64,000 nucleotides of DNA. It comes from Vibrio toranzoniae (GTDB lineage: Bacteria; Pseudomonadota; Gammaproteobacteria; Enterobacterales; Vibrionaceae). This document shows positions 54,997-63,932 of this stretch, piece after piece (within the stretch, counting starts at the first letter, position 1; every line of letters starts with the position of its first letter). Position numbers and translations under genes: made by a program. The notes beneath the pieces were generated by a model, which was not told where the DNA came from, did not search any database, and saw only the letters and a program-made list of their open reading frames with translations. The stretch lies in NCBI RefSeq assembly GCF_024347655.1, contig NZ_AP025514.1:2418001-2482000 (forward strand). Direction: 5' to 3'.

Positions 54997-55196
54997 TTAG
55001 CAAGACACTCTGTGCCACTCACTAATTAGCAGTCGGCTTTTTACACCTCGTACTTCTAAACCCATTGCGTCAAACACCTCTTCGAAGTCTCGACAGTGGA
55101 TGGAATATTGGGTAAAGAAAGTGCCGCTTCAGAAAAGAACTGCTGTTCGAAATAAGTGGAATCGATGAGGACATATGCGCTATTGGAGTGAGGAAA
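54997..55196 (-). pseudogene. Possible decayed gene fragment
   Basis: The gap 54956-55362 has no intact gene. On the minus strand two overlapping frames look protein-like. Frame one, 55196-55056, reads NSAYVLIDSTYFEQQFFSEA and LSLPNIPSTVE. Frame two, 55128-54997, reads HCRDFEEVFDAMGLEVRGVK then SRLLISEWHRVSC and a stop. A frameshift near 55100 would join them. Neither has a start codon with a ribosome site. The first piece vaguely recalls the start of DUF4123 adaptor proteins. Chance is a real alternative. Confidence 0.22.
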
Positions 55197-55362
55197 CTAA
55201 CACCATAGTAATAGGGGCCCTACCGGATTACTAGTGGCACATATAAGTTCAGCCACCTCCATAGAAAAGTGAAACAAACCAGGTGCAAGGTAGCACTCGA
55301 ACAGAGATAATTACTTTTACAATGATGAACCCAACCTCAAACATTCAACCGATAAAAGACTA

Positions 55363-56307
55363 ATGACCCCATACTCGCATATAGACACTCCATTTAATCT
55401 TCGCCATACCTGTTGGTTTTGTGGTGAACCTTCTAATCACAGCGTTGAGTTTCCTAAAACCGATCAGCTTTTTGCCAAGGTTGAGCATGCACCGATAGCG
55501 CTGCCAGCATGTAAAGAATGCGCGAATGTTAAGTATGCGAAAGACCTGACTTCAATTTGGGCGGTGCGCGATCAGATAAAACATTCGCTCATCGATAAGT
55601 ACGCTAAGCACCTGGGTATTGGTGAGAATTGGACGGAACAAGAACTTATCGATTCAGACTTTTCTGGTTCGACACTAGGCGGGTTTGGACGCAGTGCTTG
55701 GAAGATGTATCAAATAGCCAAACAACGAGTAGAGTACAAAGGCTGGCTTTTATCGGTTGATGACATCCCTCTAGAGGTATATGACGACACCAGTGGCTTT
55801 GAGTTTGAGGGGACTCGTTATGCCTCAACCACTTCATGTATCGATTATTTCACTAAAGCGACAGGGGTAGACAAAGAACTGTTAACACAACTTGTCGACA
55901 TATTGTCACCTGACCGGTTCAGCTTGGCGCTTCGAATCGCCAAGCTGAACAAGAATGTCTCTAATACCAAACGCTTAGAGATCATCGAAGAGGTGTTACA
56001 GCAAGCGTCTGAACAAGAAGAGATACAGCTTGAGCAAGCCAACTCACTGTTCAACCCAAATGTCGAAGAAGTCACGATTTCAGGTTCGACAGCTCCGGTG
56101 TTCGCCATTCAATGGGCGATGGTGAATAACGTTAAAGATTTGGCCCATCTTTGCTCGCTCGAAGATGAGTATTTTGACTATTTCGAGCACTTAGGAGGGC
56201 CAGCGGCTTTCATGTCTTATAGCGGCCTACAAATGTATTTAGAGTCACGCCAAGATCCGGAATGGGTAGAAAATGAAGACCCAAATAAGAAATATTGGCA
56301 ATCTTAA
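55363..56307 (+). CDS. Unknown protein with two CxxC pairs
   Basis: A 314-residue cytoplasmic protein I cannot name. The N-terminus has a treble-clef-like zinc knuckle, CWFCGEPS (residues 17-20) and CKECAN (about 50-53), in the arrangement seen in HNH-type and other zinc-ribbon proteins, but no HNH histidines are evident. The middle is helical (AVRDQIKHSLIDKYAKHLGI) and the C-terminus acidic. No signal peptide or membrane segment. Just upstream, 55322-55363, a 13-codon frame from a double ATG ends in TAATG overlapping this start, which could couple translation. Probably a conserved hypothetical of marine gammaproteobacteria. Confidence 0.7.
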   Translation: MTPYSHIDTPFNLRHTCWFCGEPSNHSVEFPKTDQLFAKVEHAPIALPACKECANVKYAKDLTSIWAVRDQIKHSLIDKYAKHLGIGENWTEQELIDSDFSGSTLGGFGRSAWKMYQIAKQRVEYKGWLLSVDDIPLEVYDDTSGFEFEGTRYASTTSCIDYFTKATGVDKELLTQLVDILSPDRFSLALRIAKLNKNVSNTKRLEIIEEVLQQASEQEEIQLEQANSLFNPNVEEVTISGSTAPVFAIQWAMVNNVKDLAHLCSLEDEYFDYFEHLGGPAAFMSYSGLQMYLESRQDPEWVENEDPNKKYWQS

Positions 56308-56497
56308 GCTATCGCTAGCGAACACCTGTAAGCCCACAAGGCCGTCTGCAGCCTATTGTTAGTCATTGTTTTATATGTATATCTCAAATTAGACATCTAG
56401 CGTGGTTAATTGTTGCAATTTAGTTAAATAGAGTAAAAACTCCAATTACCTTAAACGATTTAACCACTGCAGTTTTGTAGTGAGTAAGGAGTGAATT

Positions 56498-57265
56498 GTG
56501 CTTGCTGTTCTTCGTCTTATCATGGCTACGATATTAATTATTATTATCACCCTATTTGCTCTTGTTTACTGCATTTTTAGCCCCAAAAACCCTAAGCATG
56601 TGTACCTTTTTTGTCGTTGCTTCCATCAACTGCAAAAGATCGTAGGGGTAAAAACGGTGCAACGTGGCCTAGACAATGCGCCGACACCTGAGAAAAGTGT
56701 ATATATCTCTAACCACCAGAGCGTGTTTGATTTTGTAACCGATCCTGGGATGCTAAGGCCTCGCACGGTGACATTGGGTAAGCGTGATTTGCTGTGGGTT
56801 CCTTTCTTTGGTTTATTGTATTGGATTACGGGTAATATTTTGATTAACCGTGAAGACAAGTCCAAAGCGCGCGATACTATCAAGCAAGTTGCTGAAGATA
56901 TTCATCGGAGAGATCTGTCTGTTTGGGTTTACCCTGAAGGGACACGCAGTAAAGGACGGGGACTGCTGCCATTCAAAACAGGTGCTTTCCGGATGGCTAT
57001 TGAGGCTGGTGTACCGATTACCCCTATGTGTACCAGCACAACTCACAATAAGATCGATCTTAATCGGCTCAATAACGGCATTGTGATCACCGAAATGCTT
57101 GAACCTATCGATGTCACTGAATACAAGCTCAGTGATGCTAAAGCGCTTGCCAATCGCTGTCATGCATTGATGGCTGAGAAAATAGCTCAGCTAGATGAAG
57201 AAGTGGCGCATTTAGAAGCACAAGCTAATCCAGATCTGGATTCAGATAACTCTTATACACCCTAG
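56498..57265 (+). CDS. plsC: 1-acylglycerol-3-phosphate O-acyltransferase
   Basis: Makes phosphatidic acid from lysophosphatidic acid and acyl-ACP/CoA at the inner membrane. The 255 residues start with a membrane segment (LIMATILIIIITLFALVYCI). The HX4D motif is at 73-78 (NHQSVFD), then GNILINREDKSKA, the YPEGTRSKGRG substrate motif, and VPITPMCTST. All catalytic blocks are complete. A Vibrio genome may have more than one PlsC-like gene, so the symbol is by family. TAAGGAGTG ribosome site before the GTG start at 56498 (annotated as Met). Confidence 0.88.
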   Translation: MLAVLRLIMATILIIIITLFALVYCIFSPKNPKHVYLFCRCFHQLQKIVGVKTVQRGLDNAPTPEKSVYISNHQSVFDFVTDPGMLRPRTVTLGKRDLLWVPFFGLLYWITGNILINREDKSKARDTIKQVAEDIHRRDLSVWVYPEGTRSKGRGLLPFKTGAFRMAIEAGVPITPMCTSTTHNKIDLNRLNNGIVITEMLEPIDVTEYKLSDAKALANRCHALMAEKIAQLDEEVAHLEAQANPDLDSDNSYTP

Positions 57266-57592
57266 TCCTTTGTAGGTTGACGGCCCATTATTGACTCACG
57301 ATCAGATTGCTCACATAGGTCGATAACCTTCCGCTATCCCCCTGCACTTTGCTTGTTTGTTTTAATCATTATTTATGCACTTAGTTAAACAAAAGCAAAA
57401 GCAACCAGTTGCACTTTAGGTTAAATAAAACGATTTACGAACTAGCACTAAGCGTTAACAAATGCCTCCTGTAACTTGCTTTATGTCACAAGAATTCTAT
57501 TGCGTAGTTAAATAATTTAACACTTACATTACAAGTGAAGTATTGTGTTGTTCGAAAAACAATCATAAGTAAAACTAACAGGGAAAATACTC
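57266..57592. other. Promoter region ahead of the alanine symporter
   Basis: 327 bases without a gene. AT-rich with several TTAA runs. A half CRP-like TGTCACA (57485-57491) is visible but its partner half is poor. I looked for a glycine riboswitch, which precedes a symporter of this family in V. cholerae, and found no glycine aptamer core. Confidence 0.4.
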
Positions 57593-59140
57593 ATGCAGTC
57601 ATTCGTTGATTTTTTGAATGGAATAATCTGGAGTCCAGTACTTATCTACCTATGTTTAGGTGCTGGTTTGTTCTACTCCATCATGACTCGATTTGTACAA
57701 ATCCGTCACTTCTTTGAAATGTGGCGCTTGTTACTTTCGGGTAAAAGTTCAACCAAAGGTATCTCATCTTTCCAAGCTCTAGCTGTTTCGCTATCTGGTC
57801 GTGTAGGTACAGGTAACATTGCAGGTGTTGCTGCTGCTATCGGTTTCGGTGGCCCAGGTGCGGTATTCTGGATGTGGGTTGTAGCCTTCTTTGGCGCCGC
57901 GACTGCTTTCGCAGAATCTACGCTAGCGCAAATCTATAAAGAAGAAGACGAAGGCCAGTTCCGTGGTGGCCCGGCTTACTACATCGAAAAAGCGATGGGT
58001 CAGAAGTGGTACGCATGGATCTTTGCAATCGCGACTATTTTTGCTTGTGGTATTTTACTTCCAGGTGTTCAGTCAAACAGTATCGGTAACGCTGTAGAAG
58101 CTGCATTTGGTTCAGGTGCTATGATCGAAACAGCTGTCGGTACATTCAGTTTCGCTAAAATTTTCACTGGTACTGTTGTCGCTATCATTCTTGGTTTCAT
58201 CATCTTCGGTGGTGTTAAACGTATTGCGAACTTCACGCAGATCGTTGTCCCATTCATGGCATTGGCTTACATCATCATCGCGTTCGTTATCATCCTACTA
58301 AACATCGGCCAAGTTCCGGTTGTTTTCTCTATGATAGTTAGTGATGCATTCACACCTATGGCGGGCTTCGGTGCTGCAATTGGTTGGGGTGTTAAGCGTG
58401 GTGTTTACTCAAACGAAGCGGGTCAAGGTACTGGTCCTCACGCGGCTGCGGCGGCAAGTGTTGATCACCCGGCTCAGCAAGGTTTGGTTCAATCCTTCTC
58501 TATCTACATCGATACACTTCTAGTATGTTCTGCAACCGCGTTTATGATCATCATCACTGGTGCTTACAACGTTCACGGCGGTGCAGAAGGTGTATTCCTT
58601 GTTCAGAACTTAGCAGCCAACATTGGTGCGAATGGTCCTGTATTTACACAGCTTGCAATTGAAAGTGCTCTACCAGGGGTTGGTAAGCCGTTCATCGCAT
58701 TTGCTCTGTTCTTCTTCGCATTTACAACGATTCTTGCTTACTACTACATCGCAGAAACGAACATTGCTTACCTACGTCGTACCATCAAAATCCCTGGCAT
58801 GATGTTCGTACTTAAGCTTGTTCTTATCACTGCGGTTTTCTATGGCACAGTTAAAACAGCGAACCTTGCATGGGCAATGGGTGATGTAGGTGTGGGCTTG
58901 ATGGCATGGTTAAACATCGTCGGCATTCTGATTATCTTCTTCATGTCTAAGCCTGCGCTTAAAGCACTGGCTGATTACGAAGAGCAACAGAAACAAGGCG
59001 TCACTGAGTACACGTTCAACCCTGTGAAACTAGGTATTAAAGGGGCGACTTACTGGGAAGAAAAGTACAAAAGAAAAACGGGTAAATCGCCTGAAGCCGA
59101 TGCGGCAGATAGCAAGCCTGTAGAGCAGCCTTCAGCGTAA
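57593..59140 (+). CDS. Sodium:alanine symporter family protein (AGCS)
   Basis: A 515-residue inner-membrane symporter for alanine or glycine with sodium. About 11 membrane segments. Family signatures: QALAVSLSGRVGTGNIAGVA (substrate/ion loop), GFGGPGAVFWMWVVAFFGAA, GWGVKRGVYSNEAGQGTGPH and AAAASVDHPAQQGLVQSF. The hydrophilic C-terminus (about 475-515) ends with a Pro/Ala-rich tail. ATG 57593 follows an ACAGGGAAAA site. Single gene with its own terminator. Confidence 0.93.
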   Translation: MQSFVDFLNGIIWSPVLIYLCLGAGLFYSIMTRFVQIRHFFEMWRLLLSGKSSTKGISSFQALAVSLSGRVGTGNIAGVAAAIGFGGPGAVFWMWVVAFFGAATAFAESTLAQIYKEEDEGQFRGGPAYYIEKAMGQKWYAWIFAIATIFACGILLPGVQSNSIGNAVEAAFGSGAMIETAVGTFSFAKIFTGTVVAIILGFIIFGGVKRIANFTQIVVPFMALAYIIIAFVIILLNIGQVPVVFSMIVSDAFTPMAGFGAAIGWGVKRGVYSNEAGQGTGPHAAAAASVDHPAQQGLVQSFSIYIDTLLVCSATAFMIIITGAYNVHGGAEGVFLVQNLAANIGANGPVFTQLAIESALPGVGKPFIAFALFFFAFTTILAYYYIAETNIAYLRRTIKIPGMMFVLKLVLITAVFYGTVKTANLAWAMGDVGVGLMAWLNIVGILIIFFMSKPALKALADYEEQQKQGVTEYTFNPVKLGIKGATYWEEKYKRKTGKSPEADAADSKPVEQPSA

Positions 59141-59212
59141 GACGTTCCAATGATGAAACGACTTTAAATAACAACGATGTTTTAGATTCTGTTTTTATTT
59201 GAAGCAAAATGC

Positions 59213-59244
59213 AAAAAAGGGTTAGCCATGGCTAACCCTTTTTA
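59213..59244. terminator. Bidirectional terminator between AGCS and acetate transporter genes
   Basis: AAAAAAGGGTTAGCCATGG then CTAACCCTTTTTATA; a T-run on both strands. Confidence 0.9.
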
Positions 59245-59264
59245 TATTTCTAAGAAGCACTACA

Positions 59265-59858
59265 TTATGCAGCGATTTCTTGTGTTGCCATTTGAGGTGC
59301 TTTCTTCTCACCAATAGGCAGTACTGTGCGGCCGTATTCGTTGTTGATGACTTGTGCCATTGCAAAGTAGATAGCAGAAGCGCCACAGAAGATACCCTCA
59401 AAACCAGCGATAGTGCCAATGAATTCGCTGCCAGTAAAATCACGAGCGGCAAGTAGGAAGAACAAAATAGTGAGTGAACCGAATACCACTTGCTTCGCTA
59501 CTGGGTAGCATAGAGAACCGATGAACATGAAGCCTGTGAAGATACCCCAAAGTAGTAAGTACCAACCCATGAATTCAGCAGGGCTTGCTGGAAGCCCCAT
59601 GTAAGGCATTACGATCAAACCAACTAGAGATAACCAAAATAGGCCATATGACGTAAATGCAGTCGTACCGAACGTATCACCACGTTTGAAACACATAGTG
59701 CCCACGATAACTTGGCTCAAACCACCGTAAAAAATACCCATTGCAAGAATCATAGAATCGATTGGGAAAAAACCTGCATTATGGATATTAAGAAGAATAG
59801 TGGTCATACCGAAACCCATTAAGCCTAATGGCGCTGGGTTAGCTAGTTTGGTCGACAT
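59265..59858 (-). CDS. satP: Acetate uptake transporter, GPR1/FUN34/SatP family
   Basis: A 197-residue six-helix membrane protein that takes up acetate and succinate with protons. The family signature [14 protein letters not shown] is at residues 7-20, followed by [20 protein letters not shown] and [13 protein letters not shown]. Both motifs are the acetate-channel markers. Convergent with the AGCS gene, sharing a bidirectional terminator. The 639 bases upstream hold its promoter and two small open frames, one discussed separately. Confidence 0.92.
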   Translation of the reverse strand: MSTKLANPAPLGLMGFGMTTILLNIHNAGFFPIDSMILAMGIFYGGLSQVIVGTMCFKRGDTFGTTAFTSYGLFWLSLVGLIVMPYMGLPASPAEFMGWYLLLWGIFTGFMFIGSLCYPVAKQVVFGSLTILFFLLAARDFTGSEFIGTIAGFEGIFCGASAIYFAMAQVINNEYGRTVLPIGEKKAPQMATQEIAA

Positions 59859-60225
59859 TGCGAATTTACCTTATTAAAGTGGTTAATTAAAAAAAAACGA
59901 TAAAAATTATCATAAAATTTTAATCTATAAACCGTACGACTAGGTAATCCAGTTATCGAAAACTAAGATTGTACAAATGATCTTATGGAGAATTGATTTT
60001 ATAGTGAACATATTGATTCATTGAAATTATCAATTAATAGGATCTTTATGCGCTCGTTCCTCACTATTGTTATGAATGACGATTGAAGTAAGTGAAATCT
60101 ACCGGATGAAAGCGAAGGAGAGTGGTTTAGTGATTGGGGATATTAAGTTAGGAAAAGTTTGGTGCTTTTCTGAGTTACAAAATATAAAGATAGAAGAATT
60201 CAACGTCACTCCAGAATCAAGCAGA

Positions 60226-60257
60226 AAAGAAAAAGCGCTAGGGGGATCTAGCGCTTT
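60226..60257 (-). terminator. Minus-strand terminator for a small gene
   Basis: AAAGCGCTAG-loop-CTAGCGCTTT, followed on the minus strand by TTCTTTTC. It lies 36 bases past the stop of the 57-residue protein at 60293-60466. Confidence 0.75.
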
Positions 60258-60292
60258 AAGACCAACTAAGTCCGTTTAGCCTGGTAGAGTTT

Positions 60293-60466
60293 TTATCTAT
60301 ACCAATAAGATATAAACCATTTTTTATACTTCGGTAAATCAAAAAGCCTATTCTCTACGACTGCTTTGAGTCGTAATCTAAGTATAGTCGGATTGTGAAA
60401 AATGGAAGGAATTATTTCGTTTATTTTTGCAATAGCAAATGAGCCTAAAGTAGAAAACCAGTCCAA
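60293..60466 (-). CDS. Small Trp-rich unknown protein, 57 residues
   Basis: On the minus strand a TTG at 60466 with AAAGG eight bases upstream opens a frame to TAA at 60293-60295. It reads MDWFSTLGSFAIAKINEIIP, then SIFHNPTILRLRLKAVVENR and ends LPKYKKWFISYWYR. The composition is protein-like, amphipathic then basic/aromatic at the C-terminus, and a terminator follows. I do not recognise it. A membrane-associated or regulatory small protein is possible. The TTG start is the weak point; no ATG is in frame. Confidence 0.45.
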   Translation of the reverse strand: MDWFSTLGSFAIAKINEIIPSIFHNPTILRLRLKAVVENRLFDLPKYKKWFISYWYR

Positions 60467-60512
60467 ATGAACTAACCTTTAATCATGATAGGAAATCTTG
60501 ATGAGGGGTAAC

Positions 60513-61622
60513 ATGGATTCAGAGACGACAACCGCAAAACCCGCTCCTCACAAAGAACAATCAAACTTGTTGTTGTCTTTACTTCATGAATTCAGAAGAA
60601 ACAAACTGATTTTATATTATGTTGGGTTCACGACTCCGGTAACGCTAATTGTTAATTATTTTGTGCCTCATGAAGTTCGGTACAATATATACACCTACTT
60701 AGAGATCTTAGCTACAGTCTGCTATGTCACCTTTATATTATGGGCGACGTACTACTACTGCCACCTGCTATTTAATCGAGAAAAAAGACCCACCAAACAA
60801 TTTATCCAGAAAATAAAAACACTGTTATTTCCTGTATCAAAACCGATCTATTTTGTTTTGTTAATGCTCGTGTTAAACATCTCATTCTCAAGCTATACCT
60901 TTTTAAAATCGGTCATTCCTTATCTCAACCCGTACTTTTTAGATCTCGACCTGTACCATTTAGATAAATGGTTACACTTCGGCGTTTCACCTTGGGAAAT
61001 TACCCACTTTTTTCTGCCTAATGCGATAGCTTCACTCGCCATCAACATCTTGTATAACTTATGGTTTTTTATCATGTGGGGGATGCTACTTTACTTTGTT
61101 ATTCATCGAAAAGATGACCAACTTCGTAACCAGTTTTTGCTCACATTTTTAAGTTCGTGGTTTATTATTGGAAACATTATGGCCACCCTCCTTTCATCGG
61201 CTGGCCCCGTTTATATTAGCTACTTCAATGACCAAGATTTGTATATCTCTTTGATACAAAGATTAGACATGCAGAGCGCAGAACTCACTGAGTATGGTTT
61301 GTTTTCTTTGTGGGCTCTCAGCACTCAAGATGCCTTATGGGCAAGTTATGAAGGAGGTATTGGGGATATAGGAACGGGGATATCAGCCATGCCGAGTATG
61401 CACGTAACAATATCCGTGCTGATTGCGATGGCATCATTCAGACTAAACAGAAAACTCGGTTACTTAGCTTGGATTTATGCGTTTTTTATTCAGGTTGGGT
61501 CAGTGCATTTGGCATGGCATTATGCGGTAGATGGCTATTTCGGCGCAATACTTGTTGTTGCTCTCTGGCACTTGATCGGTTACTTACTCCGAAGGAACAC
61601 GCCCTCAATTACTCGGCAGTAA
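60513..61622 (+). CDS. PAP2-superfamily membrane protein (AUR1-like)
   Basis: A 369-residue integral membrane protein with about nine membrane segments. The C-terminal third carries the PAP2 phosphatase/phosphotransferase signatures: SSAGPVY, GISAMPSMHVTISVLIAM (catalytic His) and HLAWHYAVDGYFGAI (second His/Asp). The arrangement with a long hydrophobic N-terminal half resembles the AUR1/inositol-phosphorylceramide-synthase-like branch. Substrate unknown; a lipid phosphate is likely. ATG 60513 has a GAGGGG site and is preferred to 60498. Its 3' end overlaps the convergent LysR gene by 14 bases. Confidence 0.8.
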   Translation: MDSETTTAKPAPHKEQSNLLLSLLHEFRRNKLILYYVGFTTPVTLIVNYFVPHEVRYNIYTYLEILATVCYVTFILWATYYYCHLLFNREKRPTKQFIQKIKTLLFPVSKPIYFVLLMLVLNISFSSYTFLKSVIPYLNPYFLDLDLYHLDKWLHFGVSPWEITHFFLPNAIASLAINILYNLWFFIMWGMLLYFVIHRKDDQLRNQFLLTFLSSWFIIGNIMATLLSSAGPVYISYFNDQDLYISLIQRLDMQSAELTEYGLFSLWALSTQDALWASYEGGIGDIGTGISAMPSMHVTISVLIAMASFRLNRKLGYLAWIYAFFIQVGSVHLAWHYAVDGYFGAILVVALWHLIGYLLRRNTPSITRQ

Positions 61623-62538
61623 TAACAATCTCAACCGCTTGGGTGATTACTTTTCTTAAGTGAGTGTGTTTATCGTCTAATTCTTTTCCCTTACGGTAAA
61701 CAAGCTGGATATCAAAATCTGGGACATCTATCGGCGGAGCGATTGCTATCAGTGAGCTATCAACATCAGGGGCATTTCTAGCGACTAATTTAGGCACAAT
61801 ACACAATAGCTTTCTTCCACTAATCAATCGTTTTACTGTTAAAAAGTTACTCGATGCTATTGCCACTTTTCTTGTGTAGCCCAATTCGGCCAACTTAGTA
61901 TCAACCGCCGTTTTTAGCGATCCGTTAGAAGACACTAAGGCGTGCTCCACAGAGACAAATGATTGCAGTGACATAGGCTGTTCAACATCCAAAACAGATT
62001 CATCAAGCAAGCAGACATGTTGCTCGGTGTAGAGAAGTTCAGTGCCATACAATTTAGGAGCTTCACCAAAACAGCCTATCGCAATGTCTAGCTTAGCTTC
62101 TTCAAACACCTGCTGATAATTGGTTCGATTAACGTTAAAAAATGCGACTTGAGAGCGTGGCGAAGCTTGCTTAATAAAATCGAATATCATTGGACCAAAC
62201 ATCTGTTCCGCGTAATCGGTAAGCCCTATTTTCCAACTGCCTTTATAACTATCAACTTCGAACCTTTTGGACAACAGAACCTCAGATTGAATAGTATTAA
62301 GCAACGCATCGACGGTGCTTGATAACTCAATGGCTCGGTCAGTCGCTTCCATCCTACTACCAACACGTTCAAACAATGGGTCATCAAACAGCTTTCGTAA
62401 TCTTTGTAGGCTATGACTCATTGCAGACTGGCTAACGTAACAACGCTCCGCTGCCTTGCTTACACTGTTGGTTTTATGCAATGCCTGCAGTGCAATCAGC
62501 AGGTTAAGGTCAATACCTTTCCAGTTAAAATCAGCCAT
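61609..62538 (-). CDS. LysR-family transcriptional regulator
   Basis: A 309-residue regulator with winged HTH at about 9-66 (IDLNLLIALQALHKTNSVSK, then SAMSHSLQRLRKLFDDPLFE). The substrate-binding domain follows, with WKIGLTDYAEQMFGPMIFDF. The HTH style (DLNLL.AL.AL, VSQSAMSHSLQRLR) is that of NodD/LeuO/PcpR-like members. Divergent from the chromate-transporter-family gene across 101 AT-rich bases, so that gene is the probable target. Confidence 0.9.
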   Translation of the reverse strand: MADFNWKGIDLNLLIALQALHKTNSVSKAAERCYVSQSAMSHSLQRLRKLFDDPLFERVGSRMEATDRAIELSSTVDALLNTIQSEVLLSKRFEVDSYKGSWKIGLTDYAEQMFGPMIFDFIKQASPRSQVAFFNVNRTNYQQVFEEAKLDIAIGCFGEAPKLYGTELLYTEQHVCLLDESVLDVEQPMSLQSFVSVEHALVSSNGSLKTAVDTKLAELGYTRKVAIASSNFLTVKRLISGRKLLCIVPKLVARNAPDVDSSLIAIAPPIDVPDFDIQLVYRKGKELDDKHTHLRKVITQAVEIVITAE

Positions 62539-62639
62539 ACATCCAAACCCATTTCATTAATAATTATAATTAAAATAATTAATTTGAATCATAATTCAAC
62601 TCCACCTAAATTACGCTAAACCTTTATCTGGAATCGATC

Positions 62640-63785
62640 ATGCTTTCAATTTTTAAAACTTTTTTCTTGCTTGGCTGGATTAGCTTTGGTGGGCCAGCGG
62701 CACATATAGGCTACTTCCGTAACACCTTTGTTGAGAAACTGAATTGGTTATCCGACGAAGAATACGCGCAAATTGTTGCTCTTAGTCAGTTCCTACCTGG
62801 CCCAGGTTCAAGCCAAGTTGGCTTTGCAGTTGGCTACAAGAAAGGTGGCTTGACTGGTGCTATTGCCGCCTTTGTCGGCTTCACATCCCCATCTGTCATC
62901 CTGATGCTGATATTGGCTTTAGTGAGCAATCAATTATTGGAAGCGCCACTGTTCAATTCCATCATTCACGGTTTGAAATTACTTGCGGTTGTGGTTGTGG
63001 CTGATGCAACGTTTGGCATGTATAAAAACTTTTGCCAATCGAAGGTAGCGACCGCCTTATGTGTGATTACTGCGATCGTTCTGCTGTTGGTTCCAGGGAG
63101 CTGGCCTCAAGTTTTAGTGCTTCTATTTGCAGCGATCGTTGGCAGTAAGTTCTTAACCTCGCAAAAGCTAAAGACAGTTCCATCGACATACAAAATATCC
63201 ATAACACCGCTCGCTATTTTCGTAGCCCTGTTAGTTTGCCTTCCTCTGTTCAGCGCATACTCTCAAGGCATTGAAGTGTTTGGCCTGTTCTACCAAGCTG
63301 GCAGTTTGGTATTCGGTGGCGGTCACGTGGTTCTTCCTTTACTACAAAATGGTATTGGCGACCAACTATCGCAAGATGCCTTTTTAACCGGCTATGCCGC
63401 GGCACAAGCGGTCCCAGGACCTATGTTTACATTAGCCACTTACCTAGGTTATGTATTAATGCCATCAGCGCCAATTACAGGCGCACTGCTAGCAACGATT
63501 GCCGTGTTCTTACCAGGCTTCTTATTGCTATTGGGCGTACTGAAGAACTGGCAAGCAATTGCGAGCAAACCTCTGGTGGCGGGTGCACTTTCGGGAGTAA
63601 ATGCGGCCGTTGTTGGTTTACTGCTTGCGGCTCTATATCAGCCCATTTTCACTAGTGCGGTGAGCAGCGGCTTAGACTTCGCTCTGATCATTGTTGGTAT
63701 TTGGTTATTGAAATCCGTCAAACTATCTATCGTTGGTCTAGTTGGTGCCTTTATCGCTGCGGGTGTGGTTCTTAGCTATCTGTAA
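62640..63785 (+). CDS. chrA: Chromate transporter family protein (ChrA/CHR)
   Basis: A 381-residue membrane protein of the two-domain CHR family: an N-terminal copy (FKTFFLLGWISFGGPAAHIG, ALSQFLPGPGSSQVGFAVGY) and a C-terminal copy (FYQAGSLVFGGGHVVLPLLQ, AAQAVPGPMFTLATYLGY). The paired FGGP/PGP motifs are diagnostic. Members can export chromate, but many have no tested substrate, so sulfate or another anion is possible. Divergent from a LysR gene. ATG 62640 behind TGGAATC. Confidence 0.9.
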   Translation: MLSIFKTFFLLGWISFGGPAAHIGYFRNTFVEKLNWLSDEEYAQIVALSQFLPGPGSSQVGFAVGYKKGGLTGAIAAFVGFTSPSVILMLILALVSNQLLEAPLFNSIIHGLKLLAVVVVADATFGMYKNFCQSKVATALCVITAIVLLLVPGSWPQVLVLLFAAIVGSKFLTSQKLKTVPSTYKISITPLAIFVALLVCLPLFSAYSQGIEVFGLFYQAGSLVFGGGHVVLPLLQNGIGDQLSQDAFLTGYAAAQAVPGPMFTLATYLGYVLMPSAPITGALLATIAVFLPGFLLLLGVLKNWQAIASKPLVAGALSGVNAAVVGLLLAALYQPIFTSAVSSGLDFALIIVGIWLLKSVKLSIVGLVGAFIAAGVVLSYL

Positions 63786-63856
63786 TCTGGAACTATCTGA
63801 CATTAAGAGCGGCCAGCGACTAAAAACCCAAACACTAGTTCGTTAACAAACCATTC

Positions 63857-63882
63857 GCCCCTGCAAGGAGCTTGTCAGGGGC
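63857..63882. terminator. Hairpin after chrA
   Basis: GCCCCTG-loop-CAGGGGC between convergent genes; no clear T-run, so only a possible terminator. Confidence 0.4.
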
Positions 63883-63932
63883 TATGTACATTTATGTTAT
63901 GGCTTTATAGAAGTAACTGCGATACAGCAACA

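Noticed and set aside
57266..57592. Glycine riboswitch before the alanine symporter
   Set aside because: Looked for because V. cholerae has one before a related gene; no glycine aptamer core or tandem structure is seen.
60076..60279. Plus-strand 67-codon open frame
   Set aside because: It runs through the terminator stem at 60226-60257, has no ribosome site, and overlaps nothing that supports it; the minus-strand small gene next to it is better supported.
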